A stretch of 7,634 nucleotides of DNA from Mariprofundaceae bacterium (GCA_013139875.1 WSZY01000085.1:1-7634); one strand, 5' to 3'; counted from the stretch's first letter, positions 1-6,860 are shown. The notes: generated by a model from the sequence alone, not told the origin. Numbers and translations: made by a program.

Positions 1-620
1 CGCGATGCGCTTAAGCCCAGCTCCCTCATCGAGGTCACCGGCGCATCCCGCATACCGCAAGGAATAATTCCGGTAAAATGTTTCAGGTTCGGGTCGATGT
101 TCAGCGCGATGCCATGATAGGTGATCCACTTCCGGCAACGCACTCCTGCCGCAGCAATCTTTAACCCGTTCACCCAGACTCCAATACCACGCTCATCACG
201 ATCGGCCTCAACACCAAAATCAGCCAACGCGCGGATCGCCATCTCCTCAAGCCGCCAGACATGTCTGTGCAGGTCCTGTTCATGGCTTATATCGATAATC
301 AGATAACAGACCAGTTGCCCCGGCCCGTGGTAAGTCACCTCACCGCCACGTCCAGTCTCAAACACTTCGATGCTTTCGCCATCAATCCGGCGAGTTAGAA
401 CGTCGTCGTTACTGCCCGAAGTTCCCAGCGTATAAACAGGAGGATGTTCAGTGAAAATAAGGGTGCTCCCCCGTTTGCCGGCAAGCAGTTCAGCCACGAT
501 ATGTTCCTGTTCAGAGACCGAGTCAGGATAATGTTGGAGGTCGTGCCGAATCACCTCCATCGCAGTGATATCTGGAATCGTATTGGGCATGCCCAAAAGG
601 CTAACCTTGTGGCCATCCAT
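1..620 (-). CDS. lipB: LipB, octanoyl-[ACP]:protein N-octanoyltransferase (3' end off window)
   Basis: LipB transfers the octanoyl group from octanoyl-ACP to a lysine of lipoyl domains (pyruvate and 2-oxoglutarate dehydrogenases, GcvH), the first step of cytoplasmic lipoate synthesis. Read on the minus strand, the frame stays open for 206 codons from ATG at 620 and runs off the left edge. It shows the family signatures RGGEVTYHGPGQ (residues 91-102), the lysine block GLKIAAAGVR with K154, WITYHGIALNI (165-175) and the cysteine block GIIPCGM with C188. C188 and K154 correspond to the known catalytic Cys/Lys pair. The family is usually about 200-230 residues, so only a few dozen C-terminal residues should be missing. 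The start is uncertain: ATG at 620 has no clear ribosome site, and ATGs at 590 and 560 are in frame. Homology to E. coli LipB begins near the 560 start. An in-frame TAA at 657-659 limits upstream extension. Divergent from xseB. Identity is secure; the N-terminus is not. Confidence 0.95.
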   Translation of the reverse strand, partial: MDGHKVSLLGMPNTIPDITAMEVIRHDLQHYPDSVSEQEHIVAELLAGKRGSTLIFTEHPPVYTLGTSGSNDDVLTRRIDGESIEVFETGRGGEVTYHGPGQLVCYLIIDISHEQDLHRHVWRLEEMAIRALADFGVEADRDERGIGVWVNGLKIAAAGVRCRKWITYHGIALNIDPNLKHFTGIIPCGMRDAPVTSMRELGLSAS

Positions 621-647
621 TGACCATGCATGGCAGCAGTCTACAAT
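620..647 (+). promoter_or_regulatory. Sigma-70-type promoter for the xseB-ispA-dxs operon
   Basis: TTGACC at 620-625 (5 of 6 matches to the -35 consensus) and TACAAT at 642-647 (5 of 6 to the -10 consensus) are separated by 16 bp. Transcription would start near 654, just upstream of the AAGGAG ribosome site of xseB, giving a leader of roughly 20 nt. It is the only strong promoter-like pair seen upstream of the rightward gene run. The -35 box touches the most upstream ATG proposed for lipB. Inferred from consensus matching only. Confidence 0.6.
624..633. repeat. 10-bp perfect palindrome in promoter spacer
   Basis: CCATGCATGG is its own reverse complement and sits between the -35 and -10 boxes of the predicted xseB promoter. 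That position suits an operator for a dimeric repressor, but a 10-bp palindrome can also arise by chance, and no flanking symmetry extends it. Confidence 0.35.
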
Positions 648-662
648 AGCCAGTTCTTATCT

Positions 663-668
663 AAGGAG
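663..668 (+). promoter_or_regulatory. Ribosome binding site that fixes the xseB GTG start
   Basis: AAGGAG lies 6 nt before GTG at 675. This strong match to the anti-Shine-Dalgarno sequence supports GTG 675 over the in-frame ATG at 630, which would add 15 residues unlike the XseB family and would lie upstream of the predicted transcription start. Confidence 0.8.
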
Positions 669-674
669 CGGGTT

Positions 675-902
675 GTGAGTAAAACAAATCCAACATCACC
701 GGAGATCGAAAAGCTCTCTTTCGAAGAGTCCCTTCAACAGCTGACAGAGCTGGTGGAAAAACTGGAGTCCGGTCAGCTACTACTGGAAGAGAGCGTTGCG
801 GCCTTTGAATCCGGCGTACAACTTTCAAGACACTGTGAAGCCCTGCTTGATCATGCTGAACAACGCCTGCAGATCCTTAACGACCAAGATAGCGAACAAT
901 AG
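675..902 (+). CDS. xseB: Exonuclease VII small subunit XseB
   Basis: XseB is the small subunit of exonuclease VII. Several copies bind the large catalytic subunit XseA, and the complex degrades single-stranded DNA to oligonucleotides in the cytoplasm. The 75-residue product starts VSKTNPTSPEIEKLSFEES (the GTG read as Met) and carries the family core SFEESLQQLTELVEKLESG followed by LLLEESVAAFESGVQL. It is almost entirely helical and rich in Leu and Glu, as expected for the coiled-coil XseB fold, and its length matches the usual 70-85 residues. GTG 675 is chosen for its AAGGAG site and agreement with family length. The stop TAG (900-902) overlaps by one base the GTG start of ispA, an arrangement widespread in proteobacteria. 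xseA is not in the window. First gene of the likely operon. Confidence 0.93.
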   Translation: MSKTNPTSPEIEKLSFEESLQQLTELVEKLESGQLLLEESVAAFESGVQLSRHCEALLDHAEQRLQILNDQDSEQ

Positions 903-1789
903 TGCCTGACATCTCATTTCTTAAGGTGCATGCGGAGCATCTGAACCGGGCGTTGGAGCAACTGCTTGCCACAAAGCGCGGAGCGGTACCCGGGCGCCTT
1001 TGGGATGCGATGAGTTATTAACTGCTGGCTGGCGGCAAACGGATTCGCCCTGCCCTGATTCTTGAGTGCTACAGGGCATGTGGTGGTAGTGATTTCAAAT
1101 CTGTCATGCCTGCCGCCATGAGCATTGAGAGCATGCACACTTACTCCCTGATCCATGATGACCTCCCCTGCATGGATGATGATGAGCTTCGTCGTGGCAT
1201 GGCGACATGTCACAAGCAGTTTGATGAAGCGACAGCCATTCTTGCTGCTGATGCACTGCAGGCCCTGAGCTTCGAACTGTTAACCACCTCCGACCACGCT
1301 ATCGAGACCCGCATTGAACTGCTCAGACGTCTTGCCATCGCAGCAGGCGCACAGGGCATGGTAGGCGGCCAGATGCTGGATATGGAAGCCGAAGCAGACG
1401 GTGTTAAAAGTGTGCTTGAGGTGGAACGCATCCACCTGCATAAAACCGGTGCACTGCTTCGCTACTGCTGTGAGGCCGGCGCACTGCTGGCAGGGTCAAC
1501 GCCTGAACAGCTCAAGGCATGCTCCCGCTACGGCAAGGCGGTTGGCCTGCTTTTCCAGATTGCAGATGATATTCTTGATGCCACAGCCACCTCTGATGAG
1601 CTGGGTAAAAGTGCCGGTAAAGACAGGGCACAGAACAAGGCAACCTACGTGTCACAGGCGGGGCTGGAAAAAGCACGCGAGCTGGCTGAGGAGATGCGTG
1701 ATATCGCCCTGGAAGCATGTGAACCGCTTGGTTCGGAAGGCGAGCAACTGCAGGCACTCGCCCACTATATTTATGGTCGTAACAGATGA
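902..1789 (+). CDS. ispA: Farnesyl diphosphate synthase (IspA), interrupted by an in-frame TAA at codon 40
   Basis: IspA condenses DMAPP with two IPP to make farnesyl diphosphate, precursor of quinones and undecaprenyl phosphate. Counting from GTG 902, the reading frame is 295 codons, close to E. coli IspA (299). It contains the first aspartate-rich motif DDLPCMDDDELRRG (86-99), GGQMLDME (155-162), the second aspartate-rich motif DDILD (222-226) and GKSAGKDRAQNKATYV (about 235-250). However, codon 40 is TAA (1019-1021), where relatives have a sense codon in a YSLLAGGKRIRP-type segment; the AGGKRIRP substrate-binding block (43-50) follows immediately in the same frame. One C-to-A change from TCA would produce it. 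The next in-frame ATG is 1106, without a ribosome site, and a product from there would lack the K46/R49 IPP-binding region. The gene is therefore a nonsense allele, recoded, or carries a sequence error. The start overlaps the xseB stop (TAGTG) and the end overlaps dxs (ATGA). Confidence 0.85.
1019..1021 (+). other. In-frame TAA within ispA (codon 40)
   Basis: The codons around it read GCG ATG AGT TAT TAA CTG CTG GCT GGC GGC AAA CGG, in the same frame as GTG 902 and the downstream Asp-rich motifs. Family homology continues on both sides without shift, so this is a point nonsense change rather than a frameshift. TCA (Ser), a residue common at this position, differs by one base. Confidence 0.9.
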
Positions 1790-3657
1790 ACGAACCCATT
1801 GAACTACTGCACAACATTCACGGCGTAGCTGATCTCAAGGCACTCTCACGGGAGCAGCTCCCCCAGCTGGCACGTGAGATGCGACAGTATCTCATTAAGA
1901 CGCTGGCTCCAATCGGTGGTCATCTGGGTGCCGGGCTTGGCGTTGTTGAGCTCTCCATTGCACTTCACTACCTCTACGACTCTCCGAAAGATAAAATTGT
2001 CTGGGATGTGGGGCATCAGGCCTACCCGCATAAAATTCTAACCGGTCGCCTGGAAGGGATGCCGACTATCCGTCAATATGGTGGCCTCTGTGGCTTTACC
2101 AGTCGGGCAGAATCCGAACATGACGCCTTTGGTGCAGGCCATGCCTCCACCTCCATTTCAGCCACCTATGGTATTGCAGTCGGGCGTGACCTGAAGCATG
2201 AAGATCATCATGCCATTGCAGTCATTGGCGATGGCGCTCTGGGTGGCGGTATGGCTTTTGAGGCACTGAACCATGCCGGTGCTCACAACAACCGGATGCT
2301 GGTGATCCTCAACGATAATGAGATGTCAATCGCACCCAATGTAGGTGCCATGTCCGCCTATCTGGCACGTGTTATTACCGGCAAAACTTACGTCGGCGTA
2401 AAAGATGCAACACTCAAAATGCTGGAGAAGGTTCCGGGAGCACTGGGTGCAGCCAAACGAGTTGAAGAGCATGTCAAAGGCATGATCACTCCGGGAACCC
2501 TCTTTGAAGAGATGGGCTTCCGCTATATCGGCCCGATTGATGGCCACAATTTCGATCATCTGTTGCCCACGCTTGAGAACTGCAAAGCTCTGGATGGTCC
2601 GATCCTGCTCCACGTTCTGACCAAAAAGGGGTTTGGCTTCTCACCGGCTGAAGATGACCCGGAAACATGGCATGGCCTCGGCCCCTATAACATTGAAGAT
2701 GGCGAACCGATCAGGTCGGATGGAACGCCTCCAAGTTACACCCAGGTCTTTGGCGCTACACTGGCCGATCTTGCTGATAAAAATGAGCGTATTGTCGCCA
2801 TTACAGCAGCCATGCCGGGTGGTACGGGTGTCTCCATTTTCGAGCAAAGACATCCGGAGCGCTGTTTTGATGTCGGTATTGCCGAGCAGCATGCCGTCAC
2901 CTTTGCTGCCGGCCTGGCAACAGAGGGGTTTCGTCCGGTTGTCGCCATCTACTCGACCTTTATGCAGCGTGCCTATGACCAGATTATCCATGAGGTCTGC
3001 ATCCAGAACCTGCCGGTCCTCTTCTGTCTGGACAGAGCCGGGATCGTCGGTGCTGATGGCGCCACCCATACAGGCATGTTTGATATTGCATACCTCCGCT
3101 GCCTGCCAAACCTCACCATCATGGCTCCCAAAGATGAATCAGAGCTTCACGATATGCTTGCCACGGCATTTACGCTTGATGGCCCGGCAGCCATTCGTTA
3201 CCCGCGGGGCAGTGGTGAAGGCCTGGAATTGAACGAAGCAACCCCGCTGGCCGTTGGCAAAGCCGAACTGCTGGTCGATGGAAATGACGGCCTGTTGATC
3301 ACGGTTGGAACGAGGGCAGCCGATGCAGTTCATGCCGCAGAAAAGCTCCAGTCAGAATCAGGCATTCGGTTTGCGGTACTGAACCTCCGATTTATCAAAC
3401 CACTGGATGTTAAAGCTATCAAGGCCCATCTGAAACCGGGCAACCCTCTGGTTGTAGTTGAGGAGGGCGTGGCTCAGGGTGGAATAGGCGAAGCCATTGC
3501 CGCCCTTGCGCTCACATCAGGATGGCAGGGAAGGTTTGCCCACATCGGCATGCCTGACATCTTCCCGGAGCACGGTACCCAGGATGAGATTCTTCGTGAC
3601 CTGAAACTCGATAGTCGTGCTATAGCAAAACGCCTCAGGGAAGTCTCCGGGCTTTGA
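1786..3657 (+). CDS. dxs: 1-deoxy-D-xylulose-5-phosphate synthase (Dxs)
   Basis: Dxs is a thiamine-diphosphate enzyme that condenses pyruvate and glyceraldehyde 3-phosphate to DXP with release of CO2. This is the first, flux-controlling step of the MEP isoprenoid pathway and also feeds thiamine and pyridoxal synthesis. The protein is 623 residues, against about 620 in E. coli. Visible motifs are GGHLGAGLGVVEL with H46, WDVGHQAYPHKILTGR (73-88), the ThDP/Mg site GDGALGGGMAFEALNHAG (148-165) with NDNEMSIAPN (176-185), the catalytic glutamate E367 in VGIAEQHAVTFAAG, and DRAGIVGADGATHTG (416-430). The C-terminal transketolase-like domain is complete. ATG 1786 overlaps the ispA TGA as ATGA, implying translational coupling. 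A 31-nt gap separates it from the SH3 gene. All motifs appear intact. Confidence 0.98.
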   Translation: MNEPIELLHNIHGVADLKALSREQLPQLAREMRQYLIKTLAPIGGHLGAGLGVVELSIALHYLYDSPKDKIVWDVGHQAYPHKILTGRLEGMPTIRQYGGLCGFTSRAESEHDAFGAGHASTSISATYGIAVGRDLKHEDHHAIAVIGDGALGGGMAFEALNHAGAHNNRMLVILNDNEMSIAPNVGAMSAYLARVITGKTYVGVKDATLKMLEKVPGALGAAKRVEEHVKGMITPGTLFEEMGFRYIGPIDGHNFDHLLPTLENCKALDGPILLHVLTKKGFGFSPAEDDPETWHGLGPYNIEDGEPIRSDGTPPSYTQVFGATLADLADKNERIVAITAAMPGGTGVSIFEQRHPERCFDVGIAEQHAVTFAAGLATEGFRPVVAIYSTFMQRAYDQIIHEVCIQNLPVLFCLDRAGIVGADGATHTGMFDIAYLRCLPNLTIMAPKDESELHDMLATAFTLDGPAAIRYPRGSGEGLELNEATPLAVGKAELLVDGNDGLLITVGTRAADAVHAAEKLQSESGIRFAVLNLRFIKPLDVKAIKAHLKPGNPLVVVEEGVAQGGIGEAIAALALTSGWQGRFAHIGMPDIFPEHGTQDEILRDLKLDSRAIAKRLREVSGL

Positions 3658-3688
3658 CACTGTTTCTCAGCGCATCTACATTCTCCAT

Positions 3689-4195
3689 ATGCGTCTGATC
3701 ATTATTACCGCCCTGATGCTCGGCCTGAGTGGAACAGCTCTGGCTGATGATGCTTCATACTATATCGGAGCACGTAGCGGCGCTGATGTTTTTGCCTCTC
3801 CAAACAAAAGGACGGAGATCACCGCACACTTGCCCAGAAAAAGTTCGATCACTATTCTTGAGAAACGTCGAGGCTGGTGGAAGATAGAGACCACCGATAC
3901 CGCAGACAGGGTCTCCGGGTGGGTTTTCGAAGGCGCGGTCCGTAAACAGTATCAAACCACCAGAAGCAAAAAGAAATCATCCTTTTTCTCCGGTTTTGCT
4001 TCCCTGTTCCGCTCACCCGAACCGCCTCGAAAAACCGCAGTTCTTGGCGTACGGGGCCTTGAAGACAATGGTGTAGCCAGTGCCGAGAGGGCTGCCACTG
4101 AGCAGGCCAACAAGATAGTGAAGTGGATGGACACGCTGGATGTGCCGGATGATGCAGTTGCCTCCTTTATTGATGAGGGAGACCTGAACCCATGA
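3689..4195 (+). CDS. Exported SH3-domain protein of unknown function
   Basis: A 168-residue protein with a clear Sec signal peptide (MRLIIITALMLGLSGTALA, predicted cut after residue 19), so probably periplasmic. Residues about 27-85 look like a bacterial SH3 domain: YIGARSGADVFASP, LPRKSSITILEK, then RRGWWKIE and SGWVFEGAV, the last two being typical SH3b strands. A basic stretch (SKKKS, 93-97) and a proline-rich stretch (SPEPPRK, 109-115) link to a C-terminal segment from AVLGVRGL (117-124) to the acidic end (VPDDAVASFIDEGDLNP), which I do not recognise as a named domain. SH3b domains often bind peptidoglycan or peptides, but no ligand can be read from sequence. No good ribosome site precedes ATG 3689. 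The stop overlaps the start of the M48 protease gene (ATGA, 4192-4195), suggesting the two proteins are made together and act together; this is inference. Confidence 0.85.
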   Translation: MRLIIITALMLGLSGTALADDASYYIGARSGADVFASPNKRTEITAHLPRKSSITILEKRRGWWKIETTDTADRVSGWVFEGAVRKQYQTTRSKKKSSFFSGFASLFRSPEPPRKTAVLGVRGLEDNGVASAERAATEQANKIVKWMDTLDVPDDAVASFIDEGDLNP

Positions 4196-5067
4196 AGCGG
4201 CCTCTTCTGATTTTTCTGTATCTGCTCCTGTTTAGCACGCCTGCTCAGGCTTTTGATATTGGTGGCTTTGGCATCGGTGGTTCAGGCATATTGGGCGAGC
4301 GTCTGGAACAGGCAGGGCAGGCTCTCAGCCTGGCTTCAGCACTTATCCCCATCTCTGATGAAGAAGAGATCATACTTGGCAAAAGAGTGGCCGCACGGGT
4401 GATTACCAGATACGGCGTAGAAGACAATGCAGCAACAACCTACTACCTCAACCTGATGGCAACCGCCATTGCTCAGCGCTCTGACAGGCCGGATATCCCC
4501 TACCATGTTGCCATTCTTGCAACTGATGATGTGAATGCCTACGCATGCCCGGGGGGCTATATCTTTTTAACCCGTGGTGTATTGGACATGGTACGGGATG
4601 AAGCTGAACTTGCGGCTGTACTGGCGCATGAGATATCCCATGTTACCGAGCGCCATATCGTGACCGCCCTGAGAAATTCCAAATTGATGCAAGTAGGGAC
4701 CGATGGAGCTGCTGCAGCATTCCGCACACCGGGCCCACTGCTTGATCAGATGACCAGTTTTGCAACAGATGCCCTGTTTGAAGGCCTTAATAAATCAGAT
4801 GAGTACGATTCAGACCAAAAGGCTGTCGAATACCTTGATCGCCTGGGTTACGATTATCCGGCCATGTTCGATGTACTGGAACTTCTGGAGAGTCGCCGCA
4901 AACAGGGTGCAACCAAGGTACTCTCCAAAACACACCCTTCTCCGAAAACACGTATCAAAAAACTGAAAATCGCTACCAGAAAACTCTCTCTCGAAGAGCC
5001 GACCGGTATTCGTATGCCAAACCGATTTGCCCAGCACATCAGCAGCCCCGAAAAAGACACGTCTTGA
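4192..5067 (+). CDS. Exported M48-family zinc metalloprotease (BepA/LoiP-like)
   Basis: A 291-residue peptidase M48 protein of the single-domain periplasmic kind. Residues 1-20 form a signal peptide ending AQA, with cleavage before F21. There is no lipobox cysteine, so it should be soluble rather than a lipoprotein like LoiP. The zinc site is HEISH (146-150), with H146, H150 and catalytic E147; the likely third ligand is E204 in ExxxD (E204-D208) of KSDEYDSDQKAVEYL. The family segments NAYACPGGYIFLTRGVLD (115-132), DEAELAAVLAHEISHV and the C-terminal THPSPKTRIKKL (247-258) are all present. It lacks the TPR region that BepA has after the protease domain. Relatives degrade or help assemble outer-membrane proteins; the substrate here is unknown. 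It is translationally coupled to the upstream SH3 protein, and its last 41 nt overlap the start of tlyA in another frame. Confidence 0.92.
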   Translation: MKRPLLIFLYLLLFSTPAQAFDIGGFGIGGSGILGERLEQAGQALSLASALIPISDEEEIILGKRVAARVITRYGVEDNAATTYYLNLMATAIAQRSDRPDIPYHVAILATDDVNAYACPGGYIFLTRGVLDMVRDEAELAAVLAHEISHVTERHIVTALRNSKLMQVGTDGAAAAFRTPGPLLDQMTSFATDALFEGLNKSDEYDSDQKAVEYLDRLGYDYPAMFDVLELLESRRKQGATKVLSKTHPSPKTRIKKLKIATRKLSLEEPTGIRMPNRFAQHISSPEKDTS

Positions 5068-5782
5068 CCACCTGCTAACCGAGCGAGGCCTGGCCGAAAG
5101 TGGCTCACAGGCCCAGCGGTTGATCATGGCGGGTCTGGTCTATGTGAATGGGCAGAAATCAGACAAGGCAGGCACCAGATTCCGAAGTGACGTTGAGATC
5201 GAAGTGCGGGAGAGGCTTAAATATGTCTCCCGGGGCGGCCTGAAACTGGAAAAAGCGCTCAACCACTTCCCTTTTGACCCTAAGGGCGCCATCTGCATGG
5301 ATGTGGGCGCATCAACGGGTGGCTTTACTGACCTGTTGCTGCAAAACGGCGCTGAAAAAATCTATGCAGTGGATGTCGGGCACAGCCAGCTTCACTACAA
5401 AATGCAGAACGAACCGCGGGTAATCAATCTTGAGAAGACCCATGTACGCCTGCTTACACCGGAACTGATTCCGGAGCCTGTGGATGCTATTGTCATTGAT
5501 ACCTCGTTCATCTCACTCACCAAAGTATTGCCACATGCCTGGCCCTTTCTGAAAAAGGGCGGCTGGTGTGTGGCCCTGATTAAACCTCAATTTGAAGTCG
5601 GCCCGAAACTGCTGGTTAAAGGGGTGGTAAAGGATGATGTGGTCCGCCAGTCCGCCATTGATAAAGTTCTTGAATTTATCCCGCAGCTTCCCGATGCGGA
5701 GGTTGTTGGTGTGACTGAATCCCCCATCCACGGCCCTAAAGGCAATGTTGAATATCTCCTTGGTCTCACTCGTAAAATCTGA
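5027..5782 (+). CDS. tlyA: TlyA family rRNA (cytidine-2'-O)-methyltransferase
   Basis: TlyA proteins use S-adenosylmethionine to 2'-O-methylate cytidines in rRNA; mycobacterial TlyA modifies 16S C1409 and 23S C1920, and ribosomes lacking these become capreomycin resistant. The 251-residue product begins with an S4 RNA-binding domain (about 11-65: TRLDHLLTERGLAES, LIMAGLVYVNG), then SRGGLKLEKAL (68-78), the SAM loop MDVGASTGGFTDLLLQNGA (91-109) and an FtsJ-like Rossmann fold. The putative catalytic tetrad is K73, D158 (IDTSF), K186 (KPQFE) and E242 (NVEYL). The proposed start is TTG 5027, the only canonical start codon upstream of the conserved KKTRLD block; the first in-frame ATG would delete part of the S4 domain. 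No clear ribosome site precedes it, so translation probably depends on ribosomes finishing the M48 gene, with which it overlaps by 41 nt. Family is secure; which rRNA site is modified is not shown. Confidence 0.93.
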   Translation: MPSTSAAPKKTRLDHLLTERGLAESGSQAQRLIMAGLVYVNGQKSDKAGTRFRSDVEIEVRERLKYVSRGGLKLEKALNHFPFDPKGAICMDVGASTGGFTDLLLQNGAEKIYAVDVGHSQLHYKMQNEPRVINLEKTHVRLLTPELIPEPVDAIVIDTSFISLTKVLPHAWPFLKKGGWCVALIKPQFEVGPKLLVKGVVKDDVVRQSAIDKVLEFIPQLPDAEVVGVTESPIHGPKGNVEYLLGLTRKI

Positions 5783-6768
5783 TGCCGGAATCAGCTGACT
5801 CCTTCTACAACCTGGGCCCGGAGCAGGTTCTTCAGGCTATTGAGAGTCTCGGCATAGAGTGCGATGGCTCCCAGATGGCACTGAACTCATATGAAAACCG
5901 TGTCTATCAGATCGGTATCGAGGGTGAAAAACCTGTTGTGGCCAAATTTTATCGCCCTAACCGCTGGAAGGATGAGGCCATCCTTGAAGAGCACGGCTTT
6001 ACTCTTGAATTGAATGCACTTGAAATTCCTGTAGTGCCGCCACTTGAGTTTGATGGTGAGACACTTTTCACCCACAACAATTACCGCTTCTCCCTTTATC
6101 CTTTAAGGGGAGGCCGCGCCCCGGATCTGGAAAATATGGCTCAACTTAAGCAATTGGGGCGCTTTATGGGACGTATTCATGCACTTGGTGCTACCGCGCC
6201 GTTTGAACATCGTCTTACACTGAATATTGAGCATTTCGGTGATGACTCCTACAACTATCTCCTGGATGAGGAATTTATTCCGCCAGAGCTCAGAAGTGCC
6301 TATGAAGCAGTGGCGGAGGGCCTACTCGATCACATCGAAACGATCTTTGACAGAGTCACATCAGCCTCACACATTCGACTGCATGGTGACTGCCACCCCG
6401 GCAATATATTGTGGACAGACTCCGGCCCGCACATTGTGGATTTCGACGATGCACGCATGGGGCCTGCCGCTCAGGATATCTGGATGTTTCTTGCCGGTAG
6501 CCGCAATCATCGTGAAGCAGCACTTTCAGAGTTCCTTGAGGGCTATACCCGCTTTTTTGAATTTGACCTCCGGGAGCTGGCAATGGTAGAGGGGCTGCGC
6601 ACACTGCGCATGATGCACTATGCAGCATGGCTGGCCCGTCGTTGGGACGATCCCGCCTTTAAATATGCTTTCCCCTGGTTCAACAGCCAGAACTATTGGG
6701 AAGAACACATACTATCACTCAAAGAGCAGGCATCTGCCCTGCATGAGGAGCCACTGCAATGGATTTAG
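5782..6768 (+). CDS. srkA: SrkA/RdoA (YihE) stress-response serine/threonine protein kinase
   Basis: SrkA is a cytoplasmic kinase with an aminoglycoside-phosphotransferase-like fold. In E. coli it protects cells from stress-induced death, countering MazF-dependent killing, and it sits with dsbA in the Cpx regulon. This protein has 328 residues, the same length as E. coli SrkA. Visible motifs are ALNSYENRVYQIG (33-45, ATP-lid region), VVAKFYRP with the ATP-binding K55, the catalytic loop HGDCHPGNILW (201-211; D203, N208) and the metal-binding VDFDDA with D220. The C-terminal helices RTLRMMHYAAWLARRWDDPAF and FPWFNSQNYWEEHI (298-311) are typical. ATG 5782 shares one base with the tlyA stop (TGATG), so it is probably coupled to tlyA. 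No dsbA gene follows here, so regulation by envelope stress cannot be assumed. Last gene of the run; a hairpin follows the stop. Confidence 0.94.
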   Translation: MPESADSFYNLGPEQVLQAIESLGIECDGSQMALNSYENRVYQIGIEGEKPVVAKFYRPNRWKDEAILEEHGFTLELNALEIPVVPPLEFDGETLFTHNNYRFSLYPLRGGRAPDLENMAQLKQLGRFMGRIHALGATAPFEHRLTLNIEHFGDDSYNYLLDEEFIPPELRSAYEAVAEGLLDHIETIFDRVTSASHIRLHGDCHPGNILWTDSGPHIVDFDDARMGPAAQDIWMFLAGSRNHREAALSEFLEGYTRFFEFDLRELAMVEGLRTLRMMHYAAWLARRWDDPAFKYAFPWFNSQNYWEEHILSLKEQASALHEEPLQWI

Positions 6769-6781
6769 TTGTTTGATTCGA

Positions 6782-6806
6782 GAAATGCTTCCTGCATTTC
6801 CATTTT
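6782..6806 (+). terminator. Possible intrinsic terminator after srkA
   Basis: GAAATGC (6782-6788) and GCATTTC (6794-6800) form a perfect 7-bp stem with a 5-nt loop, followed by CATTTT, 13 nt after the srkA stop. The stem has only three G-C pairs and the T tract is short, so termination may be weak. Confidence 0.45.
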
Positions 6807-6814
6807 GTCGCTTC

Positions 6815-6831
6815 GCAGGTACACGCCCTGC
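6815..6831. repeat. Inverted repeat, 5-bp stem and 7-nt loop
   Basis: GCAGG (6815-6819) pairs with CCTGC (6827-6831). A short but G-C-rich stem between the two longer hairpins. Function unknown; could be part of a repeat element or chance. Confidence 0.3.
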
Positions 6832-6860
6832 TTTGCTTACGGCCTCATTTCATTCGTCCG

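Noticed and set aside
630..674. Upstream ATG 630 as xseB start
   Set aside because: The extra 15 residues are not family-like, the ATG lies before the predicted transcription start, and the AAGGAG site points to GTG 675.
1000..1030. Frameshift as the explanation of the ispA interruption
   Set aside because: Homology on both sides of the TAA is in the same frame, so only a substitution is needed.
914..1213. 99-codon open frame on the minus strand over ispA
   Set aside because: Antisense to the IspA frame, with no family signature or ribosome site; a shadow of the coding strand.
1401..1802. 133-codon plus-strand frame within ispA
   Set aside because: Out of frame with clear IspA motifs (DDILD, GKSAGKD) and with unnatural composition; a shadow frame.
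2633..3232. 199-codon plus-strand frame within dxs, with a 142-codon minus-strand frame opposite
   Set aside because: Both lie fully inside dxs, whose motifs (AEQH, DRAGIVGADG) are intact in the annotated frame; neither looks like a protein.
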